A DNA stretch of 64,000 nt from Novosphingobium sp. KCTC 2891. GTDB lineage: Bacteria; Pseudomonadota; Alphaproteobacteria; Sphingomonadales; Sphingomonadaceae. The notes under the pieces were generated by a model that ran no database searches, was not told the origin of the DNA, and was given only the letters and a program-made list of their open reading frames with translations. Where the stretch lies: the NCBI RefSeq assembly GCF_025938155.1, contig NZ_JAPCZG010000006.1, forward strand, positions 170,540-234,539, in the 5' to 3' direction. Shown one piece after another: positions 51,029 to 59,408 of this stretch (position 1 is its first letter; the number at the start of each line of letters is the position of its first letter). The translations under genes were made by a program, and so were the position numbers.

Positions 51029-51768
51029 AGGTCGATCTCCGCACCGAAGTTCACATAGAGCAGGGCCCCGCCTGTGGTGGCGAGCACGTTCACCGGATCG
51101 CCCGGCGGGTAGAAGAAATAGGAACGGCGCGGTGCCGCATCTCCGCCGTCCACGCCGATGCCGCCCTCGATCACGAAAATTTCGAGATAGCAGGGCAGAG
51201 GCATGCCCTGCCCCTGCCAGCCGGCGGGCAGGCGCACGAGCGCCGAACCTTCGCCGGTTTCGGGGTCCACACTCAGGCGCCGAGCCTCGGCCGCGCCGCC
51301 CAGGAACGCAGACGGGGCAAAGCCATCCAGTGCGGCATCGCGCTCCAGAACGGCCGGCCCGCGCGCGGGTGCCGTGCCTTCGGCAACGTAGAGATCCTTC
51401 TCGCGCGGTTCGGGGACGAAGTTGAAGTCCAGATCTCGCCCCACGCGCGAAAGGAACGTCGATTCCTCGCGGATCGCGCTGGCGAAGCCGTGAACCGTGC
51501 GCGGCGGGTGGAATACATACGTGCAGGGGCGAACCCAGCGGCGGCTATCGAAGCTGAAGCAGCCCGAGATACCGATGATCTCTTCATACGTGTGGTGATA
51601 GTGCGCAGTATCGGGCGGGGTATATCCATCGGCCGGCGTCATGCGCTGGAGTGCAGTGCGCGCGCCGGTTTCGGCGTCGCGGCTGAGCAGGCGCGAATAG
51701 AGTCCGGGCGGGCCAAGCGGCACCCATTCCAGCTCATCCACCTTGAGGTCGACGATACGCGGTCGCAT
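51025..51768 (-). CDS. Bicupin protein (DUF4437-like), paralogue 1
   Basis: 247 residues; AAGGAG lies 7 bases before the ATG. Two cupin barrels: the first keeps metal-type histidines (TAHYHHTYEEIIGISG, then PPRTVHGFA), the second is weaker (PLPCYLEIFVIEGGIGVDGG). Related to two other bicupins of the cluster, including a divergent one of equal length. Bicupins can be dioxygenases, isomerases or oxalate decarboxylases; the reaction is unknown. Confidence 0.75.
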   Translation of the reverse strand: MRPRIVDLKVDELEWVPLGPPGLYSRLLSRDAETGARTALQRMTPADGYTPPDTAHYHHTYEEIIGISGCFSFDSRRWVRPCTYVFHPPRTVHGFASAIREESTFLSRVGRDLDFNFVPEPREKDLYVAEGTAPARGPAVLERDAALDGFAPSAFLGGAAEARRLSVDPETGEGSALVRLPAGWQGQGMPLPCYLEIFVIEGGIGVDGGDAAPRRSYFFYPPGDPVNVLATTGGALLYVNFGAEIDL

Positions 51769-51840
51769 GGGGGATCTCCTTGCCAAAGTCACCTGCTGGT
51801 CACAGATGTGCGCATGGCCTTCCAGCGCCGGAGAGTACAA

Positions 51841-51857
51841 CCTCCGCAATGCGGATA
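51841..51857. promoter_or_regulatory. IclR-type operator candidate, site 2 (divergent bicupins)
   Basis: CCTCCGC-AAT-GCGGATA, five of seven left-arm positions agree with the TATCCGC-N3-GCGGATA consensus. It sits between two divergent bicupin genes and could control both. Confidence 0.5.
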
Positions 51858-51937
51858 AAGAGGGTTGTGCGTTTGGCGCGACGCGCGGGCATGGTCACTG
51901 TTCGGGTCGGCATCGGCTCGACAAGGACAGGATCACC

Positions 51938-52681
51938 GTGGACCGCGAACTCGCCTATGATATCTCGCGCTGCGTTCATCGCGGCACGCTGAAGCTGGAG
52001 GAAATTCTCCCTTGGGATGACGCGCCCTGCCCCGCCCAGGTGCTGCGCCTGCTGGACGAAAAACCGGGCGCGGTACGCAGCGCGATCCTCCTGCCGCCGG
52101 CTGGCTGGACGGCTGCCGCGCGGCGCGCCGATGGCGCTCTCACCCAGATCTTCGTCCTGTCGGGCACGGTGCGGGTGGGGACTGCGCAGTTGGGCGCCTT
52201 CGGCTTCGCCGTGCTCCCGGCAGATAGCGGGATCGCAATCGAGGCTCTGACCGCGTGCGAGATCGTGCTGATCTGCGATCGGCCCGGCGCGGACGACGTG
52301 CCGGGCGTGCCGCTGCTGGTGCCCGATTGCCTGGCGCTGGAACCGTTCGTGCCGGTCATCGCGGGCAAGCGGCTCGACGGCTTCGAGCGCCGCCGGTTGT
52401 GGCTCAACGAACGCACGGGCGCCGATACCCGGCTGCTGAAGGTGCCCGCGCACTTCGGCGGGGTCGGCGGGGCCAACTGGCACCCGGTCGAGGAAGAGAT
52501 CTATTGCATTTCGGGCGATATCCAGCCCGACGCGAGCCGGCCCATGCGCGCAGGATCGTTCCTGTGGAACCCGGCCTATTCTGTCCACGGGTTCGACGAG
52601 CGGACCGAGAGCGGCTGTGTCCTGCTGGAATGGCACGATGGCCCGTGGGATCTGGTCCGCGTGCCCGAGGCCGACCGCTGA
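51938..52681 (+). CDS. Bicupin protein, paralogue 2
   Basis: 247 residues from GTG (AGG 6 bases upstream). The second cupin is the better one: GGANWHPVEEEIYCISGDIQ, then NPAYSVHGFDERTE. The first (residues about 15-110) has lost the histidines. It looks like a mirror of its divergent neighbour, in which the first cupin is the intact one. It has no following gene on the plus strand. Confidence 0.72.
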   Translation: MDRELAYDISRCVHRGTLKLEEILPWDDAPCPAQVLRLLDEKPGAVRSAILLPPAGWTAAARRADGALTQIFVLSGTVRVGTAQLGAFGFAVLPADSGIAIEALTACEIVLICDRPGADDVPGVPLLVPDCLALEPFVPVIAGKRLDGFERRRLWLNERTGADTRLLKVPAHFGGVGGANWHPVEEEIYCISGDIQPDASRPMRAGSFLWNPAYSVHGFDERTESGCVLLEWHDGPWDLVRVPEADR

Positions 52682-52752
52682 GGCGGCACCGGATCGTAGC
52701 CAATGCCGCCCGCCCCGGCCACCCCTCGCGGGATCGCCGGGGCGGAAGCGGT

Positions 52753-54084
52753 TCAGGCCCTTGTCAACTCGCTGGGTTCGGCCTGCCCGGCATAGGGCAC
52801 GTTGCGTTGGCCGAAGCGACGGACACGGAGGTTGGCCTGCTCGCCGTGGCCGGCGAAGCCTTCCAGTGCGCAGAGGCGCGAGCAGTATTCGCCGATGAGC
52901 GCGCTGGCCTCGTCGGTGAGGACCTTCTGGTAGGTGCAGGTCTTCAGGAACTTGCCCACCCACAGCCCGCCAGTATAGCGTGCCGCCTTCTTCGTGGGCA
53001 GCGTGTGATTGGTGCCGATCACCTTGTCGCCGAAGCTGACATTGGTGCGCTGGCCCAGGAACAGCGCGCCGTAGTTGGTCATGGTGTTCAGGAAATAGTC
53101 GGGATCGGCGGTCATCACCTGCACGTGCTCGCTGGCGATCTCGTCGGCGATGGCCACCATTTCCTCGTAGCTTTCGGCCACGATCACTTCGCCGAACGCC
53201 TCCCACGCCTTGCGGGCATGGTCGGCGGTGGGCAGGATCTGCAGCAGGCGCTCGATCTCGGCCATGGTCTCGCGGGCGAACTTCTCGGAGTTCGTCAGCA
53301 ACACGCCGGGGCTGTCCGGCCCGTGCTCGACCTGGCCCAGGATGTCGGTCGCGGCCATTTCGGGATCGCAGCCGATCTCGTCGGCGATGATCAGCGTCTC
53401 GGTCGGTCCGGCGAAAAGGTCGATGCCGACGCGGCCGTAAAGCTGGCGCTTGGCTTCGGCGACGAAGGCGTTGCCCGGGCCGACGAGGATATCGACCGGA
53501 TCGATGCTTTCGGTGCCCAGCGCCATAGCGCCCACGGCCTGGATGCCGCCGAGCGCATAGATCGCGTCGGCCCCGGCCAGAGCCTGCGCCGCGACGATCG
53601 CGCGGGCCGGCTTGCCCTGGAACGGCGGTGCACAGGTGATGACACGCTTCACCCCAGCCACCTTTGCGGTGATGACCGACATATGCGCGCTGGCGAGCAG
53701 CGGATATTTGCCGCCCGGGACGTAGCAACCAGCTGAATTCAGAGGAATATTTTTGTGACCAAGCACGACGCCAGGCAAGGTCTCGACCTCGACGTCCTTC
53801 ACACTCTCGCGCTGCACACGCGCGAAGTTCCTGACCTGCGCCTGCGCGAACTCGATGTCCTTGCGCTCCTGCGCCGTCAAGCTCTCGACCGCGGCGTCGA
53901 TCTCGGCCTGCGACAGGCGGTAGTCCTGGCGGTCCCAGCCGTCGAACCTGATGCTCATGTCGCGGACGGCCGCATCACCGCGCGCCTCGATGTCGGCCAG
54001 CGCCGCCTCGACAATGTTCCGAACCTTGCGATCCGCATCCGCCTTCGCTTCCGCAGATGCGCCGCGCTTGAGATAGATGGCCAT
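52753..54084 (-). CDS. Histidinol dehydrogenase-family NAD-dependent dehydrogenase (HpsN-like)
   Basis: 443 residues of the HisD superfamily, which oxidises a primary alcohol to the carboxylate in two NAD steps with zinc. Family residues visible: QVEHGPDS (Gln and His zinc ligands), ASEHVQV (catalytic Glu-His), [18 protein letters not shown], and HGEQAN near the end. The [20 protein letters not shown] stretch differs from true histidinol dehydrogenases and resembles HpsN sulfopropanediol dehydrogenase-like proteins. It follows the lyase gene by 3 bp, so it is catabolic by context. Confidence 0.88.
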   Translation of the reverse strand: MAIYLKRGASAEAKADADRKVRNIVEAALADIEARGDAAVRDMSIRFDGWDRQDYRLSQAEIDAAVESLTAQERKDIEFAQAQVRNFARVQRESVKDVEVETLPGVVLGHKNIPLNSAGCYVPGGKYPLLASAHMSVITAKVAGVKRVITCAPPFQGKPARAIVAAQALAGADAIYALGGIQAVGAMALGTESIDPVDILVGPGNAFVAEAKRQLYGRVGIDLFAGPTETLIIADEIGCDPEMAATDILGQVEHGPDSPGVLLTNSEKFARETMAEIERLLQILPTADHARKAWEAFGEVIVAESYEEMVAIADEIASEHVQVMTADPDYFLNTMTNYGALFLGQRTNVSFGDKVIGTNHTLPTKKAARYTGGLWVGKFLKTCTYQKVLTDEASALIGEYCSRLCALEGFAGHGEQANLRVRRFGQRNVPYAGQAEPSELTRA

Positions 54085-54087
54085 GGC

Positions 54088-54972
54088 TCAGCCCTCCGCC
54101 ATCGCAGCTTCGCCGGCCGAGGCCCACTTGCGCTCGAAGGCCCACACGTCCTCGAACCCGATCAGTCCGCAGAACGCCTTAAAGTCGAACTGTTCAGGCC
54201 CAGCCAGACTGTCGCCGTCCTGCTTGAGCGCGAGAAGCGCAAGCTCGACCGCGCGGGCAGCGGCCAGCGACGTCATCGACGGGAAGATCGCCAGCCTGAA
54301 GCCGATTTCGGCCAGCGTCTTCGTATCGAGGATTGGCGTAATGCCGCCGTTCGCCATGTTCGCCAGCATGGGCCGGTCGATCGCGGCGCAGATCTGGCGC
54401 ATCTGCTCGACGCTGGTCAGCGCTTCGGGAAACAGGATGTCGGCGCCGGCTTCGGCAAAGGCGCCCATCCGGTCCTCGACCGCGTTGTACCCTTCGCTCT
54501 GCATCACGTCGGTCCGCGCGATGACCAACAGCCGTTCATCTCGGCGGGCATCGCAGGCGACCTTGATCTTCTCGACCATCTGCTCGGCCGGAATGACCCG
54601 CTTAAAGGGGGTGTGACCACACTTCTTGGGAAACTCCTGATCTTCCAGCTGGATCGCCGCGACGCCAGCGTTCTCATAGGCGCGAACCGTGTGGTGGACG
54701 TTGAGCAGGCCGCCAAATCCGGTGTCGGCATCGGCGATGACCGGCGTTTGCGCCGATTCCACCAGACGCGCCATGCGGTCCGTCATCTGCGTGACCGAGG
54801 CGATACCGGCATCGGGCAGGCCCAGCGCACTCGCGGTGAGCCAGTAACCCGAGCCATAGACCGCATCGAATCCGACGCGGCGGGCAATCACCGCCGTGAT
54901 CATGTCCTGGATGCCGGGGGCGGTCACGAAATGGCCAGCCTTGACCTTTTCGTACAGGCTGCTGTCCTGCAT
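54088..54972 (-). CDS. Isocitrate lyase/PEP mutase superfamily lyase (methylisocitrate or dimethylmalate lyase-like)
   Basis: 294 residues. Metal site VIADADTGFGG (Asp81, Asp83) and catalytic loop LEDQEFPKKCGH (Cys in KKCGH, residues 116-120) are intact, which indicates a C-C lyase rather than a PEP mutase. Relatives cleave methylisocitrate, 2,3-dimethylmalate, oxaloacetate or petal-death substrates. First gene of the minus operon with the HisD-like enzyme; an IclR-type operator lies upstream. Confidence 0.9.
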   Translation of the reverse strand: MQDSSLYEKVKAGHFVTAPGIQDMITAVIARRVGFDAVYGSGYWLTASALGLPDAGIASVTQMTDRMARLVESAQTPVIADADTGFGGLLNVHHTVRAYENAGVAAIQLEDQEFPKKCGHTPFKRVIPAEQMVEKIKVACDARRDERLLVIARTDVMQSEGYNAVEDRMGAFAEAGADILFPEALTSVEQMRQICAAIDRPMLANMANGGITPILDTKTLAEIGFRLAIFPSMTSLAAARAVELALLALKQDGDSLAGPEQFDFKAFCGLIGFEDVWAFERKWASAGEAAMAEG

Positions 54973-55061
54973 GGCTTGTCCTTAGAATGCTGAGGGAAAG
55001 GGATGAAATGCCAGACAAGGCTGGCGCGCGAGCTTCCTGGTCGCAATCGGCGCCTGCCGCC

Positions 55062-55080
55062 TTATCCGCCAGACGGATAA
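55062..55080. promoter_or_regulatory. IclR-type operator candidate, site 3 (lyase operon / MFS)
   Basis: TTATCCG-CCAGA-CGGATAA, perfect 7-bp arms; as TATCCGC-CAG-ACGGATA it matches the cluster consensus in 13 of 14 arm positions. It lies in the gap between the divergent lyase and MFS genes. Confidence 0.6.
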
Positions 55081-55129
55081 GCGGCCCAAGGGCGTGGCTT
55101 GCCCGGCCGCGCGGTATCAGGTTCGCTTC

Positions 55130-56362
55130 ATGACGACTGCAACACCGCTGTTCCGCCCTTCGACTTCCTCGCCACCCTGCCTGCGCGACTGGGGCATGAT
55201 TGCCGGCCTGCTGCTGGTGATGACCGCCTGCCACGGCGTTATCAGCGCCGGCCTGCCTGCCCTGGATAAGGCGATCCTGGCCGATCTTCACATCGGGCGA
55301 GGTGCCCTGAAGCTGCGCGAGAGCATTTTCCTGATGTCTTCAGGCCTGTCAGGACTGATGATCGGGTTCATCTGCATGCACGTCAGGCCGTCGCGTATCG
55401 TGCTGGCGGGACTGGTCCTGCTTTCGGGAACGCTGACAGCCTATGCTCACGCCAGCAGCATAGGCGAGATCTATGCGCTCTATGTCCTGCTCGGGCTTTC
55501 ATTCGCGTCATCACACGTGGTGATCGTGGTGCTGATGGTACGCGCCCGCTTCGCCACGCTGCGCACGTTGGCCACATCGATCGCCTTGTCGGGCACGAGC
55601 ATCGGCGCGGCGATCTTCCCGTCCCTGATCGTCCGCGCGCTCGAGCATACCGACTGGCGCAGCGTGGTGCAGGCCGTCGCGTTGCTGCCCCTGCTGCTCG
55701 TGCCTGTGACATTGTGGCTGCTGCGCGGTCCGGCGCCGTCCGGGATCGACGAAGCCCCGCGCGCCTCGATCGAGACCGAGATCACAACGGCGGGCACGAC
55801 GAGGCTTTCAAAGCCGGCGACTGCGCTTTTGATGGTGGCCACCTTCGGCACCTTCTTTGCCTCGACCTCATTCCTGCTCAATATGTTCCTCTATCTTCAG
55901 GACAAGGGCTTCGACGCACGCGAGGCTGCGTCCGGGATGAGCGTGGTTTTCCTGACCGGGCTTGTCGGCAAAGTGGCGATCGGCGCGGCGGCGGAACGGT
56001 GGGGCAGCAGCCGCGTGTGGAATACCGCGCAGTTGCTGCTGCTGGCCGGTGCGTTGGCTCTGACTTTCGGCGGAACGCTGGCGATGATTGCGGGGCTGGT
56101 GCTGCTGGGAGCAGGATGGGCGGGTTGCTATGTCCTGACGCAAGTGGTCATCGCCAACAGCTTTGCGGGTCCGCGTCTTGGCCAGATGACCGGCGCCTTT
56201 ATCGTCTTCGAGGCGATCGCATCGGGTTCCGGCGTGTGGTTCGCGGGGTATACCTACGACTTGTTCGGCAGCTACCGCCCCGGCTTCATCGCCTGCTGCG
56301 CGCTGGTCGCGATCAGCGCAGCGGCGACCTTCCTATTCCGGCGCACCCTGAAACGCATCTAA
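55130..56362 (+). CDS. MFS transporter
   Basis: 410 residues with about 12 hydrophobic helices. The segment GLSFASSHVVIVVLMVRARF and the central loop between helices 6 and 7 (about 195-225) fit the major facilitator layout of anion:cation-type symporters for carboxylates. It is divergent from the lyase operon and is probably the inner-membrane uptake step after the TonB receptor. Confidence 0.88.
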   Translation: MTTATPLFRPSTSSPPCLRDWGMIAGLLLVMTACHGVISAGLPALDKAILADLHIGRGALKLRESIFLMSSGLSGLMIGFICMHVRPSRIVLAGLVLLSGTLTAYAHASSIGEIYALYVLLGLSFASSHVVIVVLMVRARFATLRTLATSIALSGTSIGAAIFPSLIVRALEHTDWRSVVQAVALLPLLLVPVTLWLLRGPAPSGIDEAPRASIETEITTAGTTRLSKPATALLMVATFGTFFASTSFLLNMFLYLQDKGFDAREAASGMSVVFLTGLVGKVAIGAAAERWGSSRVWNTAQLLLLAGALALTFGGTLAMIAGLVLLGAGWAGCYVLTQVVIANSFAGPRLGQMTGAFIVFEAIASGSGVWFAGYTYDLFGSYRPGFIACCALVAISAAATFLFRRTLKRI

Positions 56363-57253
56363 ACCTGACCGGGTCGACATGAGACACTGACCGATTTCCC
56401 GCGACACCGCGCGCAGCGGTTCAAGATATCGCGCGACCGCGTCCCCCAGCGACATGGCATTGGCGAAATAAACCATCGCCAGCGCGCCGAGCAGGGTTTC
56501 GCCCTCGAACAAAGGAACCGCGATCGACGATGTGCGTCCAGGGTTGGCCGAATAGGGCGTGCGCGCAACGGCGGCATAGCCCTGCCGCCTGATTCTGGCG
56601 ATGGCCTGACCGTTCTCGAAATCCTTGATCATCATGGCGTCGAGCGGCTCGTCGCGGGTGTGCGACTGGCGCAGCAGTTCGCGTTGCTCCTCCTCGTTCG
56701 CAAAGGAGAAATAGACCTGGCCCGAAGCCGAGGCGAGCAGCGGCACCTGCCAGCCGGGATAGTAATTATTGAAAGTCAGCGTGGTCTGCGTGCTGGTGGA
56801 ATCGCGCACCACCATCTTGTTTCCCACCCGTGTGACGACCGACACCGGCCAATGGTGATCCTGGGTGAAGCCGCCGATCAGTGCCCGCGCCACGCCGACG
56901 AGCCGGTCGTGGTTCTGGAAGCCGCATGACAGCGTCTGGATCAATGCTGTGGGACGATAGCGCTTGCGCGTCTCTTCCCGCTCTATCAGCCCTTCTTCGA
57001 TCAGGGTGTTCACGATACGATAGGCGGTCGGATAAGGAATTCCCGCCACACGCGAAATCTCGGTCAAGCCCAAAGACCCGAAACGATTGATTGCCTGGAT
57101 AACGTGGATTGATCGCGCCAGCGAGCGCACCATGTCCTTTTCGCCGCAATCCGGCCCCGTCCCCGCATCCATGCCTTCTGCCAACCCTATCTCCGCAGGA
57201 TTGCTGGCGGTGCCGGACGTGGCGCGAGACGAAGGTATACGCAGCGATGTCAT
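56333..57253 (-). CDS. IclR family transcriptional regulator
   Basis: 306 residues from the ATG used; the start is uncertain, since ATGs at 57172 or 57130 would give the usual 265-279. The winged helix is clear (SIHVIQAINRFGSLGLTEIS; VAGIPYPTAYRIVNTLIEEG). The IclR effector domain follows (about 120-290). It converges with the MFS gene, overlapping it by 30 bp, and is divergent from the FAD monooxygenase with a cluster operator between them. It is the best candidate regulator of the four-site regulon. Confidence 0.9.
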   Translation of the reverse strand: MTSLRIPSSRATSGTASNPAEIGLAEGMDAGTGPDCGEKDMVRSLARSIHVIQAINRFGSLGLTEISRVAGIPYPTAYRIVNTLIEEGLIEREETRKRYRPTALIQTLSCGFQNHDRLVGVARALIGGFTQDHHWPVSVVTRVGNKMVVRDSTSTQTTLTFNNYYPGWQVPLLASASGQVYFSFANEEEQRELLRQSHTRDEPLDAMMIKDFENGQAIARIRRQGYAAVARTPYSANPGRTSSIAVPLFEGETLLGALAMVYFANAMSLGDAVARYLEPLRAVSREIGQCLMSTRSGLDAFQGAPE

Positions 57254-57317
57254 GACTGCAGAGTTCAGGAATAAGCAGCTGCTCGTCAAGCGCGCATCAC
57301 CGCCAAGCGGGCACCAT

Positions 57318-57334
57318 CATCCGCAGAGCGGATA
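57318..57334. promoter_or_regulatory. IclR-type operator candidate, site 4 (iclR / monooxygenase)
   Basis: CATCCGC-AGA-GCGGATA, one mismatch to the symmetric consensus, in the gap between the iclR-type gene and the FAD monooxygenase operon. Suits autoregulation plus control of the monooxygenase operon. Confidence 0.6.
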
Positions 57335-57417
57335 AACCATGGCCGCAACATTTCGCAGCCCCCGACCCGGTGCGACACATCGGACGACAGCCCGGACGGG
57401 ATCCGGGCATCGGTTCG

Positions 57418-58629
57418 ATGGAGTTCACGGACGTGAAGAAGAATTGCGAAGTCCTCGTCGTGGGCGCAGGACCGGTCGGAACGACCTGCGCTGCCCGCCT
57501 CGCGTCGATGGGGCTTTCGGTAACGCTGATCGAGGCCGAGGCCGATTGTGCGCACGATTTGCGCGCGTCGACGATCCATGCGGCGACGCTCGAAATGCTG
57601 CACGAAATCGATGCGGCCGTGCCGCTGATCGAACTGGGCCTCAAGGCGCCGGTCTATCAGATGCGGGATCGCCGTTCAGGCGAGATCATCGCGTTCGATC
57701 TCAACGAGATCGCGGACATGACGCCGTTTCCCTATCGCCTGCAATGCGAACAGTACCACATGGCCCGGCTGCTCTCGAACCGGCTGGCCCAAATGGACGG
57801 GATCGACGTGCGCTTCGACTGCCGGCTTGTCGGTGCCCACCAGACCGCGGATGGTGTGGTGGCCGAAGTGGAGGAAGGGGGCCAGCGGCGCCAGATCGAA
57901 GCGCGGTTCATCGTCGGTGCCGACGGCGCGCGCTCGACCGTGCGCAAGGTGCTGGACACGGATTTCGACGGCTTCACCTATGAGGAAAAGTTCGTCTCGA
58001 TCTCCACGCCCTACCCGATCGAAGACGTTGTCCCCGACCTCGACTACGTCAACTACATCAGTGATCCCGAGGAATGGCTCGTACTGCTGCGCGTACCGCG
58101 TTTCTGGCGCGTGCTCGTGCCCGCGGATGGCGCCAAGACCGACGAGGAACTCGTCAGTGACGACAATGCGGACTCGATCTTTACCCGGATCGTCGGGCAC
58201 GGCGGCGTCGAGACGTCGCACCGCACGATCTACAAGGTCCACCAGCGGGTGGCGCGCCGCTTCGTCGACGGCCGGATCGCGATCATCGGCGATGCCGCGC
58301 ACCTGAACAATCCGCTCGGCGGGTTCGGCATGAACAGCGGAATACACGACGGCTGGAACCTGGCCGACAAACTCTGGCAGGTGCTGCGCAAGGATGCCGG
58401 CGCCGAGGCACTCGCCTTGTTCGAGCGCCAGCGGCAGGCCGTGACGCGCTCGTTCATCCAGGCCCAGACCATCGAGAACATGGCAGCCATGGGCAAGGCC
58501 GAGAGCGAAGTGATCGCAGCCAAGCGCGAGCAGATGCGCCGCATTCACGCCGATCCGCAGGCTCGGCGCCAGCACCTGCTCCGACAGTCGATGTTTGAAA
58601 GCCTGCGGCAAGCACAGGAGATCGCATGA
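57418..58629 (+). CDS. FAD-dependent aromatic monooxygenase (group A flavoprotein)
   Basis: 403 residues. FAD motif VVGAGPVGTTCAARLASMGL at the N-terminus, the DG motif IVGADGARSTVRK near 170, and GDAAHLNNPLGGFGMNSGIH with the GD motif near 290. This is the p-hydroxybenzoate/UbiH/TfdB-type fold, which hydroxylates an activated aromatic or heteroaromatic ring with NAD(P)H. It lacks the C-terminal thioredoxin-like domain of phenol hydroxylases. First gene of a long operon; it overlaps the next gene by 4 bases. Ribosome site weak. Confidence 0.9.
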   Translation: MEFTDVKKNCEVLVVGAGPVGTTCAARLASMGLSVTLIEAEADCAHDLRASTIHAATLEMLHEIDAAVPLIELGLKAPVYQMRDRRSGEIIAFDLNEIADMTPFPYRLQCEQYHMARLLSNRLAQMDGIDVRFDCRLVGAHQTADGVVAEVEEGGQRRQIEARFIVGADGARSTVRKVLDTDFDGFTYEEKFVSISTPYPIEDVVPDLDYVNYISDPEEWLVLLRVPRFWRVLVPADGAKTDEELVSDDNADSIFTRIVGHGGVETSHRTIYKVHQRVARRFVDGRIAIIGDAAHLNNPLGGFGMNSGIHDGWNLADKLWQVLRKDAGAEALALFERQRQAVTRSFIQAQTIENMAAMGKAESEVIAAKREQMRRIHADPQARRQHLLRQSMFESLRQAQEIA

Positions 58630-59408
58630 CCATGACATCCCCCACCATGCCCGCACGCCGGAACAAGGACGTCCAGGGCTATCGCTACAAGTTCGGCGTT
58701 CTCGGCCCATCGACGAACACGATCGTGCAGCCCGACTTCGATGATCTGCGCCCGCATGGGGTGACGAACCACTACAGCCGCATCATCGTCTCGAACGCCA
58801 AGGCTGTCTCGAACGAGACTTTCATGGCCGGAGCGTGGGAGATCAGCGACAACACCATCGACGCAGTGCGCGGCGTGATGACCTGCGCGCCCGACCATCT
58901 GGTCATGGGAATGAGCGCGGTAACTTTCTTCGGCGGGGCCGAAGGAGCGCTCAAGTGGCGGGAAAACGTCGAGGCCGTATCGGGCCTGCGTGTGAGTACC
59001 GGAGCCGAGGCCCTGGCCGCCGCCCTCGCCGCCTATGGCAACATCCGCAAGGTGGCGTTCTTCTCGCCCTATTATCCCACGGCCAATGCCGAAGTGCGGC
59101 GATTTCTGTCGGATCACGGATATGACACCGTGCGCGACGTGCCATTGCAGGCTCCGTCGTGGACCGCCATTGCCGAAATCGACGAGGCCCGCATCCGGCA
59201 GACGTTCCACCTGCTGGATGGCGACGATGTCGATGCGCTGATCCAGGTCGGCACCAATGTCTCGGCAATGCGCTTCTGCGCAGCGGCCGAGACGTGGCTG
59301 GGCAAGCCCGTGATCGCGATCAACACCGCGACTTACTGGCACGCGCTGCGGACCTGCGGTGTGCGCGATCATGTCCACGGCTTCGGCCGCCTGATGGCGG
59401 AACTGTAA
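58626..59408 (+). CDS. Asp/Glu racemase-superfamily protein (maleate isomerase/arylmalonate decarboxylase-like) lacking both catalytic Cys
   Basis: 260 residues with the family layout FGVLGPSTNTIVQPDFDDLR, internal repeat, and GKPVIAINTATYWHALRTCG. In maleate isomerases two Cys sit in the motifs YAC and SCTN. Here the matching stretches read VMGMSAVTF (Met96/Ser97) and IQVGTNVSA (Gly209). Cys87 and Cys218 exist but are not in those positions by eye. So the fold is clear and the chemistry is not. It is inside the monooxygenase operon. Confidence 0.78.
   Translation: MTMTSPTMPARRNKDVQGYRYKFGVLGPSTNTIVQPDFDDLRPHGVTNHYSRIIVSNAKAVSNETFMAGAWEISDNTIDAVRGVMTCAPDHLVMGMSAVTFFGGAEGALKWRENVEAVSGLRVSTGAEALAAALAAYGNIRKVAFFSPYYPTANAEVRRFLSDHGYDTVRDVPLQAPSWTAIAEIDEARIRQTFHLLDGDDVDALIQVGTNVSAMRFCAAAETWLGKPVIAINTATYWHALRTCGVRDHVHGFGRLMAEL

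Noticed and set aside
51800..53728. 642-codon minus-strand frame over the bicupin and HisD-like genes
   Set aside because: Crosses two well-supported genes in other frames and is Arg-rich low-complexity; the HisD-like frame has clear catalytic motifs.
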